Origin: Akkermansia sp. RCC_12PD
Lineage (GTDB): Bacteria; Verrucomicrobiota; Verrucomicrobiia; Verrucomicrobiales; Akkermansiaceae
Reading direction: 5' to 3'
NCBI RefSeq assembly: GCF_036417355.1
Contig: NZ_CP143889.1
Span: 1-64,000, forward strand
Length of the DNA: 64,000 nt
A model generated the notes under the pieces. It saw nothing but the letters and a program-made list of their open reading frames with translations, was not told where the DNA came from and ran no database searches. The position numbers and the translations under genes are program-made. Shown piece after piece: positions 1 through 9,412 of the stretch (its first letter is position 1; every line of letters starts with the position of its first letter).

Positions 1-1407
1 ATGACCCCTTCATCCGAATTGCCAGCAGCATGGACCAAAATCACAGGAGCCCTTCAAACGATCATGTCCCCGGAGGTTTACGGGCTGTGGTTCCCCAAAT
101 TTTCCCTGCTGGAAGATTCCGGAAAAACCCTGACGCTGGTATGCGATGATCCGATGGCCGCCCTGTGGGTGGAAAACAGCTACACGCCGGAGCTGAAACA
201 GGCGGCCATGCTGGCACTGGGAGGGGAACGCAATGTAAAATTTGTCTGCGCGGACGAGGTGGCTTCCGAACAGGAAACGGACGCGCCGGCACAGAAATCC
301 TCCGCACGCAAAAAAAACGCCCAGCCGGACGAATCCCCGGCCCGCACCGCCAAAAAGACACGCCCCCAGGGAGCCAGAGCCGCGTTGAATGATTTGTACA
401 CGTTTGACTCCTTCGTGATGTATGAAGACAGCAGGTTTGCGTACCAGGCGGCCATTTCCGCCGCCCAGTCGGAACGCCCCCTCTTCAATCCCCTCTTTTT
501 ATACGGAAAATCCGGCGTAGGAAAAACCCATCTTCTGCAAGCGATCGGCCATGAAGTTCTCCGTCAGGAATCCTCCGCAAACGTGGTGTACGTGACGGGT
601 GAACAATTCGCGAATGAATTCATTGACGCTTCCCGCACCCAGAACGGCCAGAGCTTTGCCAAACTGCGCCGCAAATACCGCAAGGCGGACGTTCTGCTGG
701 TGGACGACGTGCAGTTCATTTCCGGCAAGGAAAAGACGGTGGAAGAATTCCTGCACACGTTTGACGCCCTGTTCCATGCCCACAAGACCATCGTGCTTTG
801 CGCCGATGCCGCCGCCTGCGACATTTCCAACCTGGACGTCCGCCTGGCCGCCCGGCTGGAATCCGGCCTGACGGTGGAACTGACCCTGCCCGGAGACGAA
901 GACCGGCTGGAAATCCTGCGGAGCAAGCGCGACCGTGCCGGAATGAACGTATCCGACGAAATTCTGGAATTCCTCGCCAGCCGCATCCAGAAAAGCGTGC
1001 GCCGGCTGGAAGGCGCCCTGCTCCGCGTAGCCACATTTACTTCCCTGTCCGGAGACATGCCGGACATCTCCAAGATCGAACAGCTCCTGCGCGACATCCT
1101 CCGGGAGGAAACCAGCCGTGTCCTCTCCGTGGAAACCATCCAGAAACGCGTGGCGGACTTTTATGAACTGAAGGTGAGCGACCTGACCGGAAAACGCCGG
1201 CCGAACAGCATTGCCTTCCCCCGCCAGATAGCCATGTACCTGAGCCGCCGCCTGACGGAATGCTCCCTGAAGGACATCGGCAACGCGTTCGGCGGCCGTG
1301 ACCACGGCACCGTCATTCATGCCAACAAGCTCGTAGCCTCCCGCATGGAAAACGACGTCCGCGTCCGCGATATTGTGCTCCGGCTGGAAGAAGACCTCCA
1401 GGGCTGA
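1..1407 (+). CDS. dnaA: Chromosomal replication initiator protein DnaA
   Basis: DnaA binds DnaA boxes at the chromosomal origin and opens it for helicase loading. The 468-residue protein has the full family layout: an N-terminal domain I (about 1-90), a charged linker (about 91-130), an AAA+ domain with Walker A GKSGVGKT at about 169-176 and Walker B VLLVDDVQFI at 231-240, and a C-terminal DNA-binding domain with the signature FGGRDHGTVIHA near 435. The ATG is the first base of the window, so its promoter and any upstream origin lie outside. The following 161 bases before the ABC gene show no DnaA-box cluster. Identification is secure. Confidence 0.97.
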   Translation: MTPSSELPAAWTKITGALQTIMSPEVYGLWFPKFSLLEDSGKTLTLVCDDPMAALWVENSYTPELKQAAMLALGGERNVKFVCADEVASEQETDAPAQKSSARKKNAQPDESPARTAKKTRPQGARAALNDLYTFDSFVMYEDSRFAYQAAISAAQSERPLFNPLFLYGKSGVGKTHLLQAIGHEVLRQESSANVVYVTGEQFANEFIDASRTQNGQSFAKLRRKYRKADVLLVDDVQFISGKEKTVEEFLHTFDALFHAHKTIVLCADAAACDISNLDVRLAARLESGLTVELTLPGDEDRLEILRSKRDRAGMNVSDEILEFLASRIQKSVRRLEGALLRVATFTSLSGDMPDISKIEQLLRDILREETSRVLSVETIQKRVADFYELKVSDLTGKRRPNSIAFPRQIAMYLSRRLTECSLKDIGNAFGGRDHGTVIHANKLVASRMENDVRVRDIVLRLEEDLQG

Positions 1408-1568
1408 TTTCCGCCTTTCCTTCTCCGGCGCCTCAGGGAAATTCCAATCCCTTGCGCCGTTCCCCTCCCCTTCCCGCCGGTACCTCATCCGGCTCCGGTG
1501 ATCAAATGGGAGAATTAGCTTGAGGCTGCGGCGGTTTGGATTAGAATCACCCTGTTCCCACTGATTCT

Positions 1569-2504
1569 ATGATTCACGCCGACCAGCTTTCCAAAGAATT
1601 CGGCCGCTTTCAAGCGGTTAAAAATGCGTCTTTCACGATTGAAAAGGGAGAGATTGTAGGTTTTCTCGGACCGAACGGCGCAGGTAAGACAACAACCCTG
1701 CGCATGCTCACCGGCTATCTTCCCCCTACTTCCGGAACGGCCTCCATCGCGGGATTCGACATTGTAAAAGACCCTCTGAACGCCCGCAAGCACCTGGGCT
1801 ACCTGCCGGAGCACGTCCCGCTTTACGACGATCAGCGCGTAACGGAATACCTGAAATTCCGCGCACGCCTTAAAGGCATCTCCTCCAAGCAGATATGGCC
1901 GTCCGTCTCCAAGGTGGTGGAACAGTGCGGGCTGGACCCCGTGCGCCGCAAGATGATCCGCACCCTCTCCAAGGGCTACCGACAGCGCGTGGGCCTCGCG
2001 GACGCCCTGCTGGGCGAGCCGGACCTGCTGATTCTGGACGAACCCACCAATGGACTGGACCCCAACCAGATACGCCAAATACGGGAACTGATCAAGGGGT
2101 TGGCGGAAAACCACACCATCATTCTCTCCACCCACATCCTCAGTGAAGTGGAAATGATCTGCAATAAAGTCATCATCATTGACCAGGGCACGATCAAGGC
2201 GGCGGACACCCCTTCCAACCTGACGGCCAACCTCCGCGCCGCCGGAAAAATCACTCTGGAATTCCGCGGGGACCTCCCCCTGGTCACGGAAAAGCTGGAA
2301 GCCATGGAACACGTCAAGAAAGTGATCCACGAAGGCACGGACGCCGACGGATGGCACACGCTCACCGTGCGCGCGGAAGCCGGAACGGACACCCGTGAAA
2401 AGGCCGCCCGGCTCCTGGCGGAACAGGGCTGCCCCCTGCGCCACATCTACCGCCATACTCCCACTCTGGAAGAAGTATTCGTGGAAATGACCCGCAAAGA
2501 CTAG
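1569..2504 (+). CDS. ABC transporter ATP-binding protein (GldA-like)
   Basis: This is the ATPase of an ABC-2 type exporter. Visible motifs are Walker A GPNGAGKTT (34-42), signature LSKGYRQR (133-140), Walker B LLILDEPT (153-160) and the switch histidine in STH (187-189). A C-terminal extension of about 90 residues is typical of GldA/CcmA-like ATPases. It heads a collinear run with the permease (49-base gap), the GldG-like protein and the DUF4340 protein, an arrangement seen in Bacteroidota gliding-type transporters and in Verrucomicrobiota and Planctomycetota. The substrate is unknown. The ATG follows a pyrimidine-rich leader without a clear ribosome-binding site. Confidence 0.92.
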   Translation: MIHADQLSKEFGRFQAVKNASFTIEKGEIVGFLGPNGAGKTTTLRMLTGYLPPTSGTASIAGFDIVKDPLNARKHLGYLPEHVPLYDDQRVTEYLKFRARLKGISSKQIWPSVSKVVEQCGLDPVRRKMIRTLSKGYRQRVGLADALLGEPDLLILDEPTNGLDPNQIRQIRELIKGLAENHTIILSTHILSEVEMICNKVIIIDQGTIKAADTPSNLTANLRAAGKITLEFRGDLPLVTEKLEAMEHVKKVIHEGTDADGWHTLTVRAEAGTDTREKAARLLAEQGCPLRHIYRHTPTLEEVFVEMTRKD

Positions 2505-2553
2505 CCCGACCGTTTTCCCCTTCTCCCCCTCAACCAGCACCCCTTTTCCTCTC

Positions 2554-3336
2554 ATGTCACCGGTACTCACCATTTTCAGAAAAGAACTCAGAAGCTATCT
2601 GATGACCCCCTACGGCTGGGTCATTCTGGCCTTCATCGTGGCCCTGCAAAGCGTCTCCCTGTCCGGCACGCTCAAGGCGTTCCAACTGGCCCCGCAAAAG
2701 GAAGGCATTCTGTTCTTCATCCTGCATTCCCCCATGTTCTGGTTCTACTTCCTGTTCATCTTCCCGCTGATCACCATGCGTTCCCTGGCGGAAGAGGAAA
2801 AGACGGGCACGCTGGAATCCCTGCTCACCGCTCCCGTCAAAACCTGGCAGGTCGTTCTGGGCAAATACTTTTCCGCCTATGTCTTTTACATCATCCTGTG
2901 GCTGCCCATGCTGCTGTACCCGCTGCTCGCGGACTGGTCCAACCTGATTGTGCAGTGGGCTTACGGATATGACGCCGGCATGGCCCTCCCCTACCGTCTG
3001 GCGGACTGGGCCGGAGCATACGCCATCCTGCTGCTGATAGGTGCATGGTTCACCTCCATCGGCATCTTTGCCTCCTCCCTCACGGGCAGCCAGATCATCT
3101 CCGGCATCATCACCATCGGCCTGCTGGTGCTGATCTTCTTCATGGGGCTCATTCCCGTGGTCTGGGGGGAATTCCCCGCGGCGGGCATCTTTCACTATAT
3201 TTCCTGCTCGGAACACCTGGACCGCTTCTCAGCCGGGCTCGTTGACACGCGCCCCCTTGTCTTTTACCTGACCATGACCGTCCTGACGCTGGCCGTCTCC
3301 ATACGCATCATCGACCACCGCCGCTGGAAGCATTGA
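2554..3336 (+). CDS. ABC-2 type transporter permease (GldF-like)
   Basis: This 260-residue integral membrane protein has about six hydrophobic segments and the ABC-2 permease hallmark of an amphipathic stretch with a conserved Glu-rich motif (RSLAEEEKTGTLESLLTAP, around residues 74-92) after the second membrane segment. It would form the channel energised by the ATPase encoded 49 bases upstream. The GldG-like gene follows after 40 bases, which supports one transcript. The leader before the ATG is almost entirely C and T. The transported molecule cannot be told from sequence. Confidence 0.9.
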   Translation: MSPVLTIFRKELRSYLMTPYGWVILAFIVALQSVSLSGTLKAFQLAPQKEGILFFILHSPMFWFYFLFIFPLITMRSLAEEEKTGTLESLLTAPVKTWQVVLGKYFSAYVFYIILWLPMLLYPLLADWSNLIVQWAYGYDAGMALPYRLADWAGAYAILLLIGAWFTSIGIFASSLTGSQIISGIITIGLLVLIFFMGLIPVVWGEFPAAGIFHYISCSEHLDRFSAGLVDTRPLVFYLTMTVLTLAVSIRIIDHRRWKH

Positions 3337-3376
3337 TCCCCCTCCCTGCCTTTTCACCCCCTTTCCATCTCCATCC

Positions 3377-4954
3377 ATGAGTGAAACACCAGCAACACCC
3401 GCCCCGGCTCCCCAGGAGGAAAACCGGCCTGCCGCCCGCAAGGTCAGACGCCCCTGGATGACGTGGATCAAGCTCTTCCTGCTGTGCATCATCGTCATCT
3501 GCCTGAACTACGTGGGCTGCCATGAATACTACCGCCGGGACCTTACGGAAGACCAGCGCTATGACATTTCCCAGCAGAGCATCAACATGCTCCAGTCCCC
3601 GGAAATCCAGAACCGCAAAACTCCCATTAAAATCACCTTCGCCTTCCTGCGTACCACGCAGAACTATACCCGCATGCGCTCCCTGCTTGAGGAATACGAA
3701 CGTTATTCCAACGGCAAAGTGGTGGTGGACTACGTGGACCCCCTGCGCCAGCCGAATAAGGCCCGTGAGATTTCCATGATTTACGGCGTTGAATTCCGGA
3801 AAAACCAAGTGGTCATTGACGCCCGGGAAGACACGGAAGTGGCCCTCAAGGATTCCGCAGGCAACTACCAGCCGGACGCCGCCCACGTGCGCATCCTCTC
3901 AGGAGACTCTTTCATCGTGTACGCTCCCGGTCCGGACGGCAAGAGCATGAAAGCCGTGGCCCTCCAGATTGAGGACATGATGACGGCGGGCATCTTTGGA
4001 GCCGCCAACGGGGAACCCCGCAAAATGTATATCGCGGCGGACAAGAGCAACTTCAACGAAGCCATGAGCAACAGCAATGAGGAAAGCATCTTCACCACCC
4101 TTTCCCGCCTCTGCCGCTCCGTCAACCTCCAGCTTGTCCCCATCCGCCTGAGCGGCCTGCAGGAAATTCCGGAGGATGCCGCCGGATTCATGATCGTCGG
4201 CTCCAAATACGATCTGACTCCCCAGGAGGCGGAAGTTCTGCAAAGATACTGGGACAGGCCGAACGCCGCCCTGTTCATCATGCTGGAACCCCAGCAGGAC
4301 ACCCCCAAGCAACTGTACAGATTTCTCCGGGAACAGGGGCTGCGCCCCCAGAACGACCGGGTAATGCTCCGCAACAGGAACAAGCGCTCCGTATTTGAAA
4401 TCAACGCCATCTTTGCACCGGGACTGAACTGCACCAGGGAATTCTGGAACTCCAGCACCGGCCTGGAAGGGGAAAGCATCTCCCTAATTCTGGACTCGGA
4501 CAATGCCGCCATGGAGCACAAGCGCATCACGCCGTACCCCCTGCTGGTGACCACGGAAGAATACTACGGGGAAACCAAGTACAACCAGTTCCCCGTCCAG
4601 TTTGACGCCCACGAGGACAATCCCGGCCCTCTGATGATCGGCGCGGCGCTTATCCGCGGCAACTCCGGGGACGTCAATCAAACCAAGACCACCGGACGCC
4701 TGGTTCTGCTGGGCAATACGGATCTGCTCCAGCCCCGGCAGATCAAACCGGAACAGCGGGACTTCGTGCGCACGCTCATCGCATGGATGACGGACCGCGA
4801 AGAACTGCGCGGGCTGGGCTCCCGGCATGACCTGACCGTTAAACTGAACCTGGACCGCAACGCACTCGGCGTCCTGGAACTCCTGACAAACATCGGCCTG
4901 CCCCTGCTGGCGCTTCTCATAGCCCTGATCATCTGGAACACGCGCCGCCATTAA
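3377..4954 (+). CDS. GldG-like ABC transporter auxiliary protein
   Basis: This 525-residue protein has a charged N-terminus, one membrane segment at about 30-48, a large periplasmic region and a second membrane segment close to the C-terminus (about 500-520). That topology matches the GldG/ABC-type uncharacterised transport family, whose soluble part works with GldF-like permeases. An early segment (EDQRYDISQQS, about 56-66) resembles the 'seT...yslS..t' start of the family's periplasmic domain. It lies between permease and DUF4340 genes with gaps of 40 and 27 bases. Gliding is not implied; the same set occurs in non-gliding bacteria. Confidence 0.85.
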   Translation: MSETPATPAPAPQEENRPAARKVRRPWMTWIKLFLLCIIVICLNYVGCHEYYRRDLTEDQRYDISQQSINMLQSPEIQNRKTPIKITFAFLRTTQNYTRMRSLLEEYERYSNGKVVVDYVDPLRQPNKAREISMIYGVEFRKNQVVIDAREDTEVALKDSAGNYQPDAAHVRILSGDSFIVYAPGPDGKSMKAVALQIEDMMTAGIFGAANGEPRKMYIAADKSNFNEAMSNSNEESIFTTLSRLCRSVNLQLVPIRLSGLQEIPEDAAGFMIVGSKYDLTPQEAEVLQRYWDRPNAALFIMLEPQQDTPKQLYRFLREQGLRPQNDRVMLRNRNKRSVFEINAIFAPGLNCTREFWNSSTGLEGESISLILDSDNAAMEHKRITPYPLLVTTEEYYGETKYNQFPVQFDAHEDNPGPLMIGAALIRGNSGDVNQTKTTGRLVLLGNTDLLQPRQIKPEQRDFVRTLIAWMTDREELRGLGSRHDLTVKLNLDRNALGVLELLTNIGLPLLALLIALIIWNTRRH

Positions 4955-4981
4955 CCTGTCACGCCCCATTACCGGAAGCAC

Positions 4982-7048
4982 ATGCGCATACTCCGCTTCA
5001 TCCTTCTCGTCCTCGTCACCCTTGCCGCCATCGGGGCGGCGGTGCTGCTGACCATTGACGGCAACCTGTCCCGCATCATCGGACGCACCGCCTTCAGTTC
5101 GGGAGAACGGCTCTTCCCCTACACCAAGGAGGAAATGAACGAAATCTCCTGGATGCGCATCAACTGCGGCGGGGACATGGCGGAATTCCGCCGCAGGCCC
5201 AACGGCGTGTGGTGGGGCGAGAAACCATGGGACGACCGCATGGACCCGCGCGCCGCGGCGGCCATCCTCCAGTACACGTACTCCACCAGCATCGTGGATG
5301 CGCTCCCCCTGCACAAGATTGATTCCGCTTCCCTGAAGGAATTCGGCGTCAAGACCACGCCCATTACCATCACTCTGAAAGAAATGAGTGCCGACGGCAA
5401 GCGTTCCTCCACCGTGGCGCGCTACACCCTGGGGTCCACAGCCCCCTGGCTGGTGGACGATCCGGAAAACCAGACGACGGACGACACTACCTACATGCAG
5501 ACGGACTTTTACGGCCGCGACTCCCGCATTCTGGTGGGCACCGGCAACATCCTGCCACTCTTCAAGTCCGGCATCCGCCAGCTTCGTGACCATCGCCCCC
5601 TGCTGATCCATCCGGCAATGCCCGCCTCCATTGAAATCAACAACAAGGGACAGCGCATTGCCCTGGAACGCCCCTCTCCCGATCCCCGGACTCCCTGGAA
5701 AATCACTTATCCCCTCCCGCTGGATACGGACCCGCAGATGATGAACGTCCTGCTGGGCACCCTCCAGAAATTGACGGCCGTGCGCGTATATGACCCGGAG
5801 GAAACCAGCGTTCCGGACATGACGGACGACCAGGTCACCTCCGTTTCCATCAGGAACTTCACGGGCCGCCTTGCCGGAGACGGCAAATCCCTGGCCGTGG
5901 AGGAAAAGCCCGTCACTCTCCGCATTTATCCCCCTTCCGACAACAGCAACCTTGCAGAACTGGTGAAAGCCACCGTCTCCGACCGCAAGGCCGTCTTTGA
6001 ACTGGCCCAGACGACGGGAAGCAACAAGGAAGTTCCCGGCGTCCGGAACATTCCCCTGGATCTCAACCTGCTCCGTTCCAAGCAGCTCACAGACATCGGG
6101 GACTACAAGATCACGGGGCTTTCCATCCGCCGCAGCCTCCAGGATTACCCGACCATCGTCCGTTTTGTCCAGGGAGACGAAAAGACCGGCCAGCAGCCCA
6201 CATGGATGTACACGGCGGAAGGCTCCCGCTACCAGGAAGTCAACCCGGACCACCTCGTTTCCCTGCTGAAAACCGTGAAAACGGGCAACGTGGCCGGATT
6301 CGCCTCTGACAAGGCCACGGACCTTTCCGTGTACGGCCTGGACAACCCGCTCCTGACGCTCACGATGTCCCTGCTGCCCAAGCCCAATGAAAAGCCTCGC
6401 CCTCCGGTCATCGTCTTCTTTTCGAAGGGAACGGACGGCTCCTGGTACGCCCGCCAGTCCGGAAAACCCACGGTCGTCATGCTGGACAACGAATACATGA
6501 AAAACTTTACGGCGAACGCACTCGCCTGGAAAAAGAAAATCCTCTTGTCCTTCAACAGGTACAACCTCAAGGAAATGCACCTGGAACGCATTGGTTCCGG
6601 AGGTCCGCTGGTCCTGAAATTCGACCGCCTGGACGATTCCTGGACGGCCAGCAAGGACGGCAGGGACGAAACGCTGAACATCAACCCGAACCGCGCCAAC
6701 CGCTATCTGGATGAACTGGAAAAAATGGAGGTGGCCTCATGGCTCCCCTACACGAACCCCGAAGCGCGCGAAGCCCTGAAAAAGCCGGTCTTCCGCCTGA
6801 AACTAGTCATTCAGGTGTACAAGGACGTCTCCCGGCAGGAGCGCCAGGAAGTCACTGGAAAAGACGGAGTCACTTTCTCCGCCGAGCCGGAAATGGAAGA
6901 GAAAACCATCTCCATGGAAATAGCCCCTGCGGGAGAAGCCGGCTTCAGCCGGTTCTATTACGGAAAAATCAACACGACGCCCTATTACTTCATCCTGAAC
7001 ATGGACTCCGTCCGCCTGCTGGGCGCCTCCCTGGCGGAAGACAATTAA
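4982..7048 (+). CDS. DUF4340 domain-containing protein
   Basis: The protein has 688 residues with one N-terminal membrane segment (about 4-24) and a long extracytoplasmic region of repeated beta-rich modules, as in DUF4340 proteins found next to GldG-like genes. No enzyme motif is visible. It is the last member of the putative transporter operon (27 bases after the GldG-like gene), and the Nif3-like gene starts only 16 bases after its stop, so co-transcription may continue. I infer an accessory envelope role in the same transport system; the family has no firm biochemical function. Confidence 0.8.
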   Translation: MRILRFILLVLVTLAAIGAAVLLTIDGNLSRIIGRTAFSSGERLFPYTKEEMNEISWMRINCGGDMAEFRRRPNGVWWGEKPWDDRMDPRAAAAILQYTYSTSIVDALPLHKIDSASLKEFGVKTTPITITLKEMSADGKRSSTVARYTLGSTAPWLVDDPENQTTDDTTYMQTDFYGRDSRILVGTGNILPLFKSGIRQLRDHRPLLIHPAMPASIEINNKGQRIALERPSPDPRTPWKITYPLPLDTDPQMMNVLLGTLQKLTAVRVYDPEETSVPDMTDDQVTSVSIRNFTGRLAGDGKSLAVEEKPVTLRIYPPSDNSNLAELVKATVSDRKAVFELAQTTGSNKEVPGVRNIPLDLNLLRSKQLTDIGDYKITGLSIRRSLQDYPTIVRFVQGDEKTGQQPTWMYTAEGSRYQEVNPDHLVSLLKTVKTGNVAGFASDKATDLSVYGLDNPLLTLTMSLLPKPNEKPRPPVIVFFSKGTDGSWYARQSGKPTVVMLDNEYMKNFTANALAWKKKILLSFNRYNLKEMHLERIGSGGPLVLKFDRLDDSWTASKDGRDETLNINPNRANRYLDELEKMEVASWLPYTNPEAREALKKPVFRLKLVIQVYKDVSRQERQEVTGKDGVTFSAEPEMEEKTISMEIAPAGEAGFSRFYYGKINTTPYYFILNMDSVRLLGASLAEDN

Positions 7049-7064
7049 CATCCTCGTTCTCCAC

Positions 7065-7838
7065 ATGAGTATCAATCTGAGCGCAATCACCGCCTTTCTG
7101 GACAAAACCCTGTCCGTGGACTCCCTCCCGGACGCCTCCCGCGCACTGAACGGACTTCAACTGGAAAACGAAGGTGCCGTCTCAAAAATAGCCGTTGCCG
7201 TGGACGGCTCGGAAAGAACCATCCATGAGGCCCTGGTTCTGGGCGCAGACCTGCTTATTCTGCATCACGGCATCTTCTGGCAGGACATGCAGCCCATAAC
7301 GGGTATCTCCTACCGCAAGCTGAAGGCGGCCATGGACGGCAACCTCGCCATTTACTCGGCCCACATTCCGCTGGACGTTCATCCGGTCTACGGAAACAAT
7401 GCCCTGCTGGCAAAGGCATGCGGCATCCGTCCCGCCGGGGAGGGACTGGACTATCACGGCGTTTCCCTGGGGGCCTGCGGAGAATTCGCGGGCACCTGCC
7501 GGGAGCTGGCGGAACGGCTGGAATCCGCCCTCGGCGCGCCCGTTCAAACCTTCTGGGCGCAATCGGAGGAAGCTCCGGCCGGAAACGTCTTCATCTGCTC
7601 CGGCGGCGCGGGAAACGAACTCGTCCAGGCCGCCAGGCTCGGCTGCCGCACCTACGTGACTGGGGAAGGCTCCCACTGGAACATCCCCATGGCTGACGAA
7701 CTGGGCATCAACCTGGTCTTCGGCGGCCACTACTTCACGGAAACCTTCGGCGTGAAGGCTCTGGGACAACTGCTCAAAGACGTGTACGGGCTGGACTATA
7801 CCTTCATTGACATGCCGCCCTCCGCCTACAGCCATTGA
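7065..7838 (+). CDS. Nif3-like dinuclear metal centre protein
   Basis: The 257-residue protein belongs to the Nif3/YbgI family, hexameric proteins with a dinuclear metal site, sometimes annotated as GTP cyclohydrolase 1 type 2-like. Family features are the metal-binding LLILHHGIFW (about 63-72), the following YSAHIPLDV segment (about 98-106), and the C-terminal GGHYFTETFGV segment (about 225-235) carrying the last His and Glu ligands. The length is that of the short form without the inserted PII-like domain. The cellular role of the family is unsettled. It sits 16 bases after the DUF4340 gene and 13 bases before the RluA start. Confidence 0.9.
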   Translation: MSINLSAITAFLDKTLSVDSLPDASRALNGLQLENEGAVSKIAVAVDGSERTIHEALVLGADLLILHHGIFWQDMQPITGISYRKLKAAMDGNLAIYSAHIPLDVHPVYGNNALLAKACGIRPAGEGLDYHGVSLGACGEFAGTCRELAERLESALGAPVQTFWAQSEEAPAGNVFICSGGAGNELVQAARLGCRTYVTGEGSHWNIPMADELGINLVFGGHYFTETFGVKALGQLLKDVYGLDYTFIDMPPSAYSH

Positions 7839-7851
7839 TCAAACGCCACGG

Positions 7852-8826
7852 ATGATGAACCTGACCACGGACGACGCCGACGGAAAAATTCGCCTGGACC
7901 AGTACCTGGCCGCCCACCTGCCGGAACTCTCCCGCTCCAGAATCCAGGCCCTGATCAAAAGCGGGGACGTACAGATCAACGGTTCCGCCGCCAAACCCAA
8001 AACTCCCGTCAGCCGCGGAGACTCCATCTCCGTCAACATCCCTGAGCCGGAACCGGCGGAGGCCAGGCCCCAGGACATTCCGCTGGACATCCTGTATGAG
8101 GATGAAGACGTGGTCGTCATCAACAAGGAAAGCGGCATGGTGGTGCATCCCGCCGCCGGCAACCCGGACGGCACCATCGTGAATGCCCTGCTCCACCACT
8201 GCGGGGACCTCTCCGGCATCGGCGGAGTGGAGCGCCCCGGCATCGTTCACCGTTTGGACAAGGACACTTCGGGATGCCTCGTCATTGCCAAAAACGACGG
8301 TGCGCACCAATCCCTGACCGGGCAATTCGCGGCACGCAGCACGGAAAAGCGCTATCTGGCCGTCGTCCAGGGAATTCCCCGCCAGAGTTCCGGTACCGTC
8401 TTCACGCATATCGGCCGCCATCCCGTCAACCGCCTGAAAATGGCCGTGGTCAATCCCGGTTCAGGCAAGGCCGCCATCACGGACTACGACCTGCTTTGTG
8501 CAGACCCCGCCACGGACTCGTCCCTCGTCCTGTGCACCCTGCACACGGGCAGAACGCACCAGATCCGGGTGCATATGCTTCATCTGGGCCATCCCCTGAT
8601 CGGAGACCCCATTTACGCCAAGCCCTCCAGGCAGAAGGCACAGCCCGGCAGGCTCATGCTCCACGCCTGGCGGCTGGGCTTCGACCACCCGCGCACGGGA
8701 AAACGCATGGAATTTGAAGCCCCCATTCCACCGGAATACACGCCGTGGCTTCAGCTTTTCCCCAACGGCCTTTACGGAGCCGTTCCCGCCCCGCGTCCTA
8801 TGAAGGAAGACCAGGGACTCGATTGA
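7852..8826 (+). CDS. RluA family pseudouridine synthase
   Basis: This enzyme isomerises specific uridines in rRNA or tRNA to pseudouridine. An N-terminal S4 domain (LDQYLAAHLPELSRSRIQAL, roughly residues 15-34) is followed by the catalytic domain with the RluA signature HRLDKDTSGCLV, which contains the catalytic Asp, and later GRTHQIRVHMLHLGHPLIGD. The composition fits the RluD-like subgroup. The reading frame stays open upstream to a TTG at 7807 inside the Nif3-like gene; I chose the ATG at 7852, or the one at 7855, because the S4 domain begins there. The target uridine cannot be assigned. Confidence 0.92.
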   Translation: MMNLTTDDADGKIRLDQYLAAHLPELSRSRIQALIKSGDVQINGSAAKPKTPVSRGDSISVNIPEPEPAEARPQDIPLDILYEDEDVVVINKESGMVVHPAAGNPDGTIVNALLHHCGDLSGIGGVERPGIVHRLDKDTSGCLVIAKNDGAHQSLTGQFAARSTEKRYLAVVQGIPRQSSGTVFTHIGRHPVNRLKMAVVNPGSGKAAITDYDLLCADPATDSSLVLCTLHTGRTHQIRVHMLHLGHPLIGDPIYAKPSRQKAQPGRLMLHAWRLGFDHPRTGKRMEFEAPIPPEYTPWLQLFPNGLYGAVPAPRPMKEDQGLD

Positions 8827-8869
8827 AACCGGCCTCCTTCGGAAAAGCGATTGTTCGGTGAGGAGCCGC

Positions 8870-9412
8870 TTATTTTCCTTCCTCCGCCTTGCAGTACTTG
8901 CGCCAGTCTTTCAACAGCTTGGCCGGATGTCCCATGACGACGATCTTTCCCGCGTGATCCACAATGCCCAAACACGGAATCGTTCCTCCGGGGGCATAAC
9001 CGGGAATGCCGTTGCCCTTCTTGGGCTTGATGATAGGGAATTTCATCCGCTCCTCTTTGGCCCATGCCTTGGCGGCCTCTTCCGTTTTATCGCTGGAAAA
9101 CAGCACCAGTTCCACATCGTCCGACTGCCGGATCTTCCGGTAGGTCCGCACCACATGCGGCATCTCCCTGCGGCAGGGGCCGCATCAGCTTGCCGAATAA
9201 AGAAAAAGATAATACCTGGCCTTCGTATTCGGCCTGTCCTTGGTCAGATAATCGGCTTTTTCCAGTGCTTTTCCCACCGGAGAAGAGGAGGCGTCCTCCG
9301 CCTTGGCGGCCGGCTCATCGGCACACACGGAAAAAGTTCCGGCAGCACCGCAGCCGGCCAGAACCAGAGCAAGTGAACATATCTTGATAGATTTTTTCAT
9401 CATATTATTCAT
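8870..9412 (-). pseudogene. Thioredoxin-like lipoprotein interrupted by in-frame TGA
   Basis: Read from 9412, the frame encodes a lipoprotein signal (LVLAGC lipobox), a short linker and then YYLFLYSAS. A TGA at 9187-9185 follows, and the same frame resumes at once with CGPCRREMPHVVRTYRKI and a complete thioredoxin-like C-terminus with the cis-proline region GGTIPCLGI. The TGA stands exactly where thioredoxins have the Trp of WCGPC, so one G-to-A change (TGG to TGA) explains it. No base is gained or lost. It is convergent with the RluA gene. Either a nonsense mutation, a sequence error or recoding is possible; inactivation is simplest. Confidence 0.75.

Noticed and set aside
4484-6580. 698-codon minus-strand open frame opposite the GldG-like and DUF4340 genes
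   Set aside because: It is the GC-rich antisense shadow of two well-supported genes and spans their boundary; its residues (many Gly, Val, His, Gln) match no family.
9185-9187. Selenocysteine at the TGA of the thioredoxin-like gene
   Set aside because: The codon replaces Trp rather than a redox Cys, the adjacent hairpin has no typical SECIS loop, and no sel gene is visible in the window.
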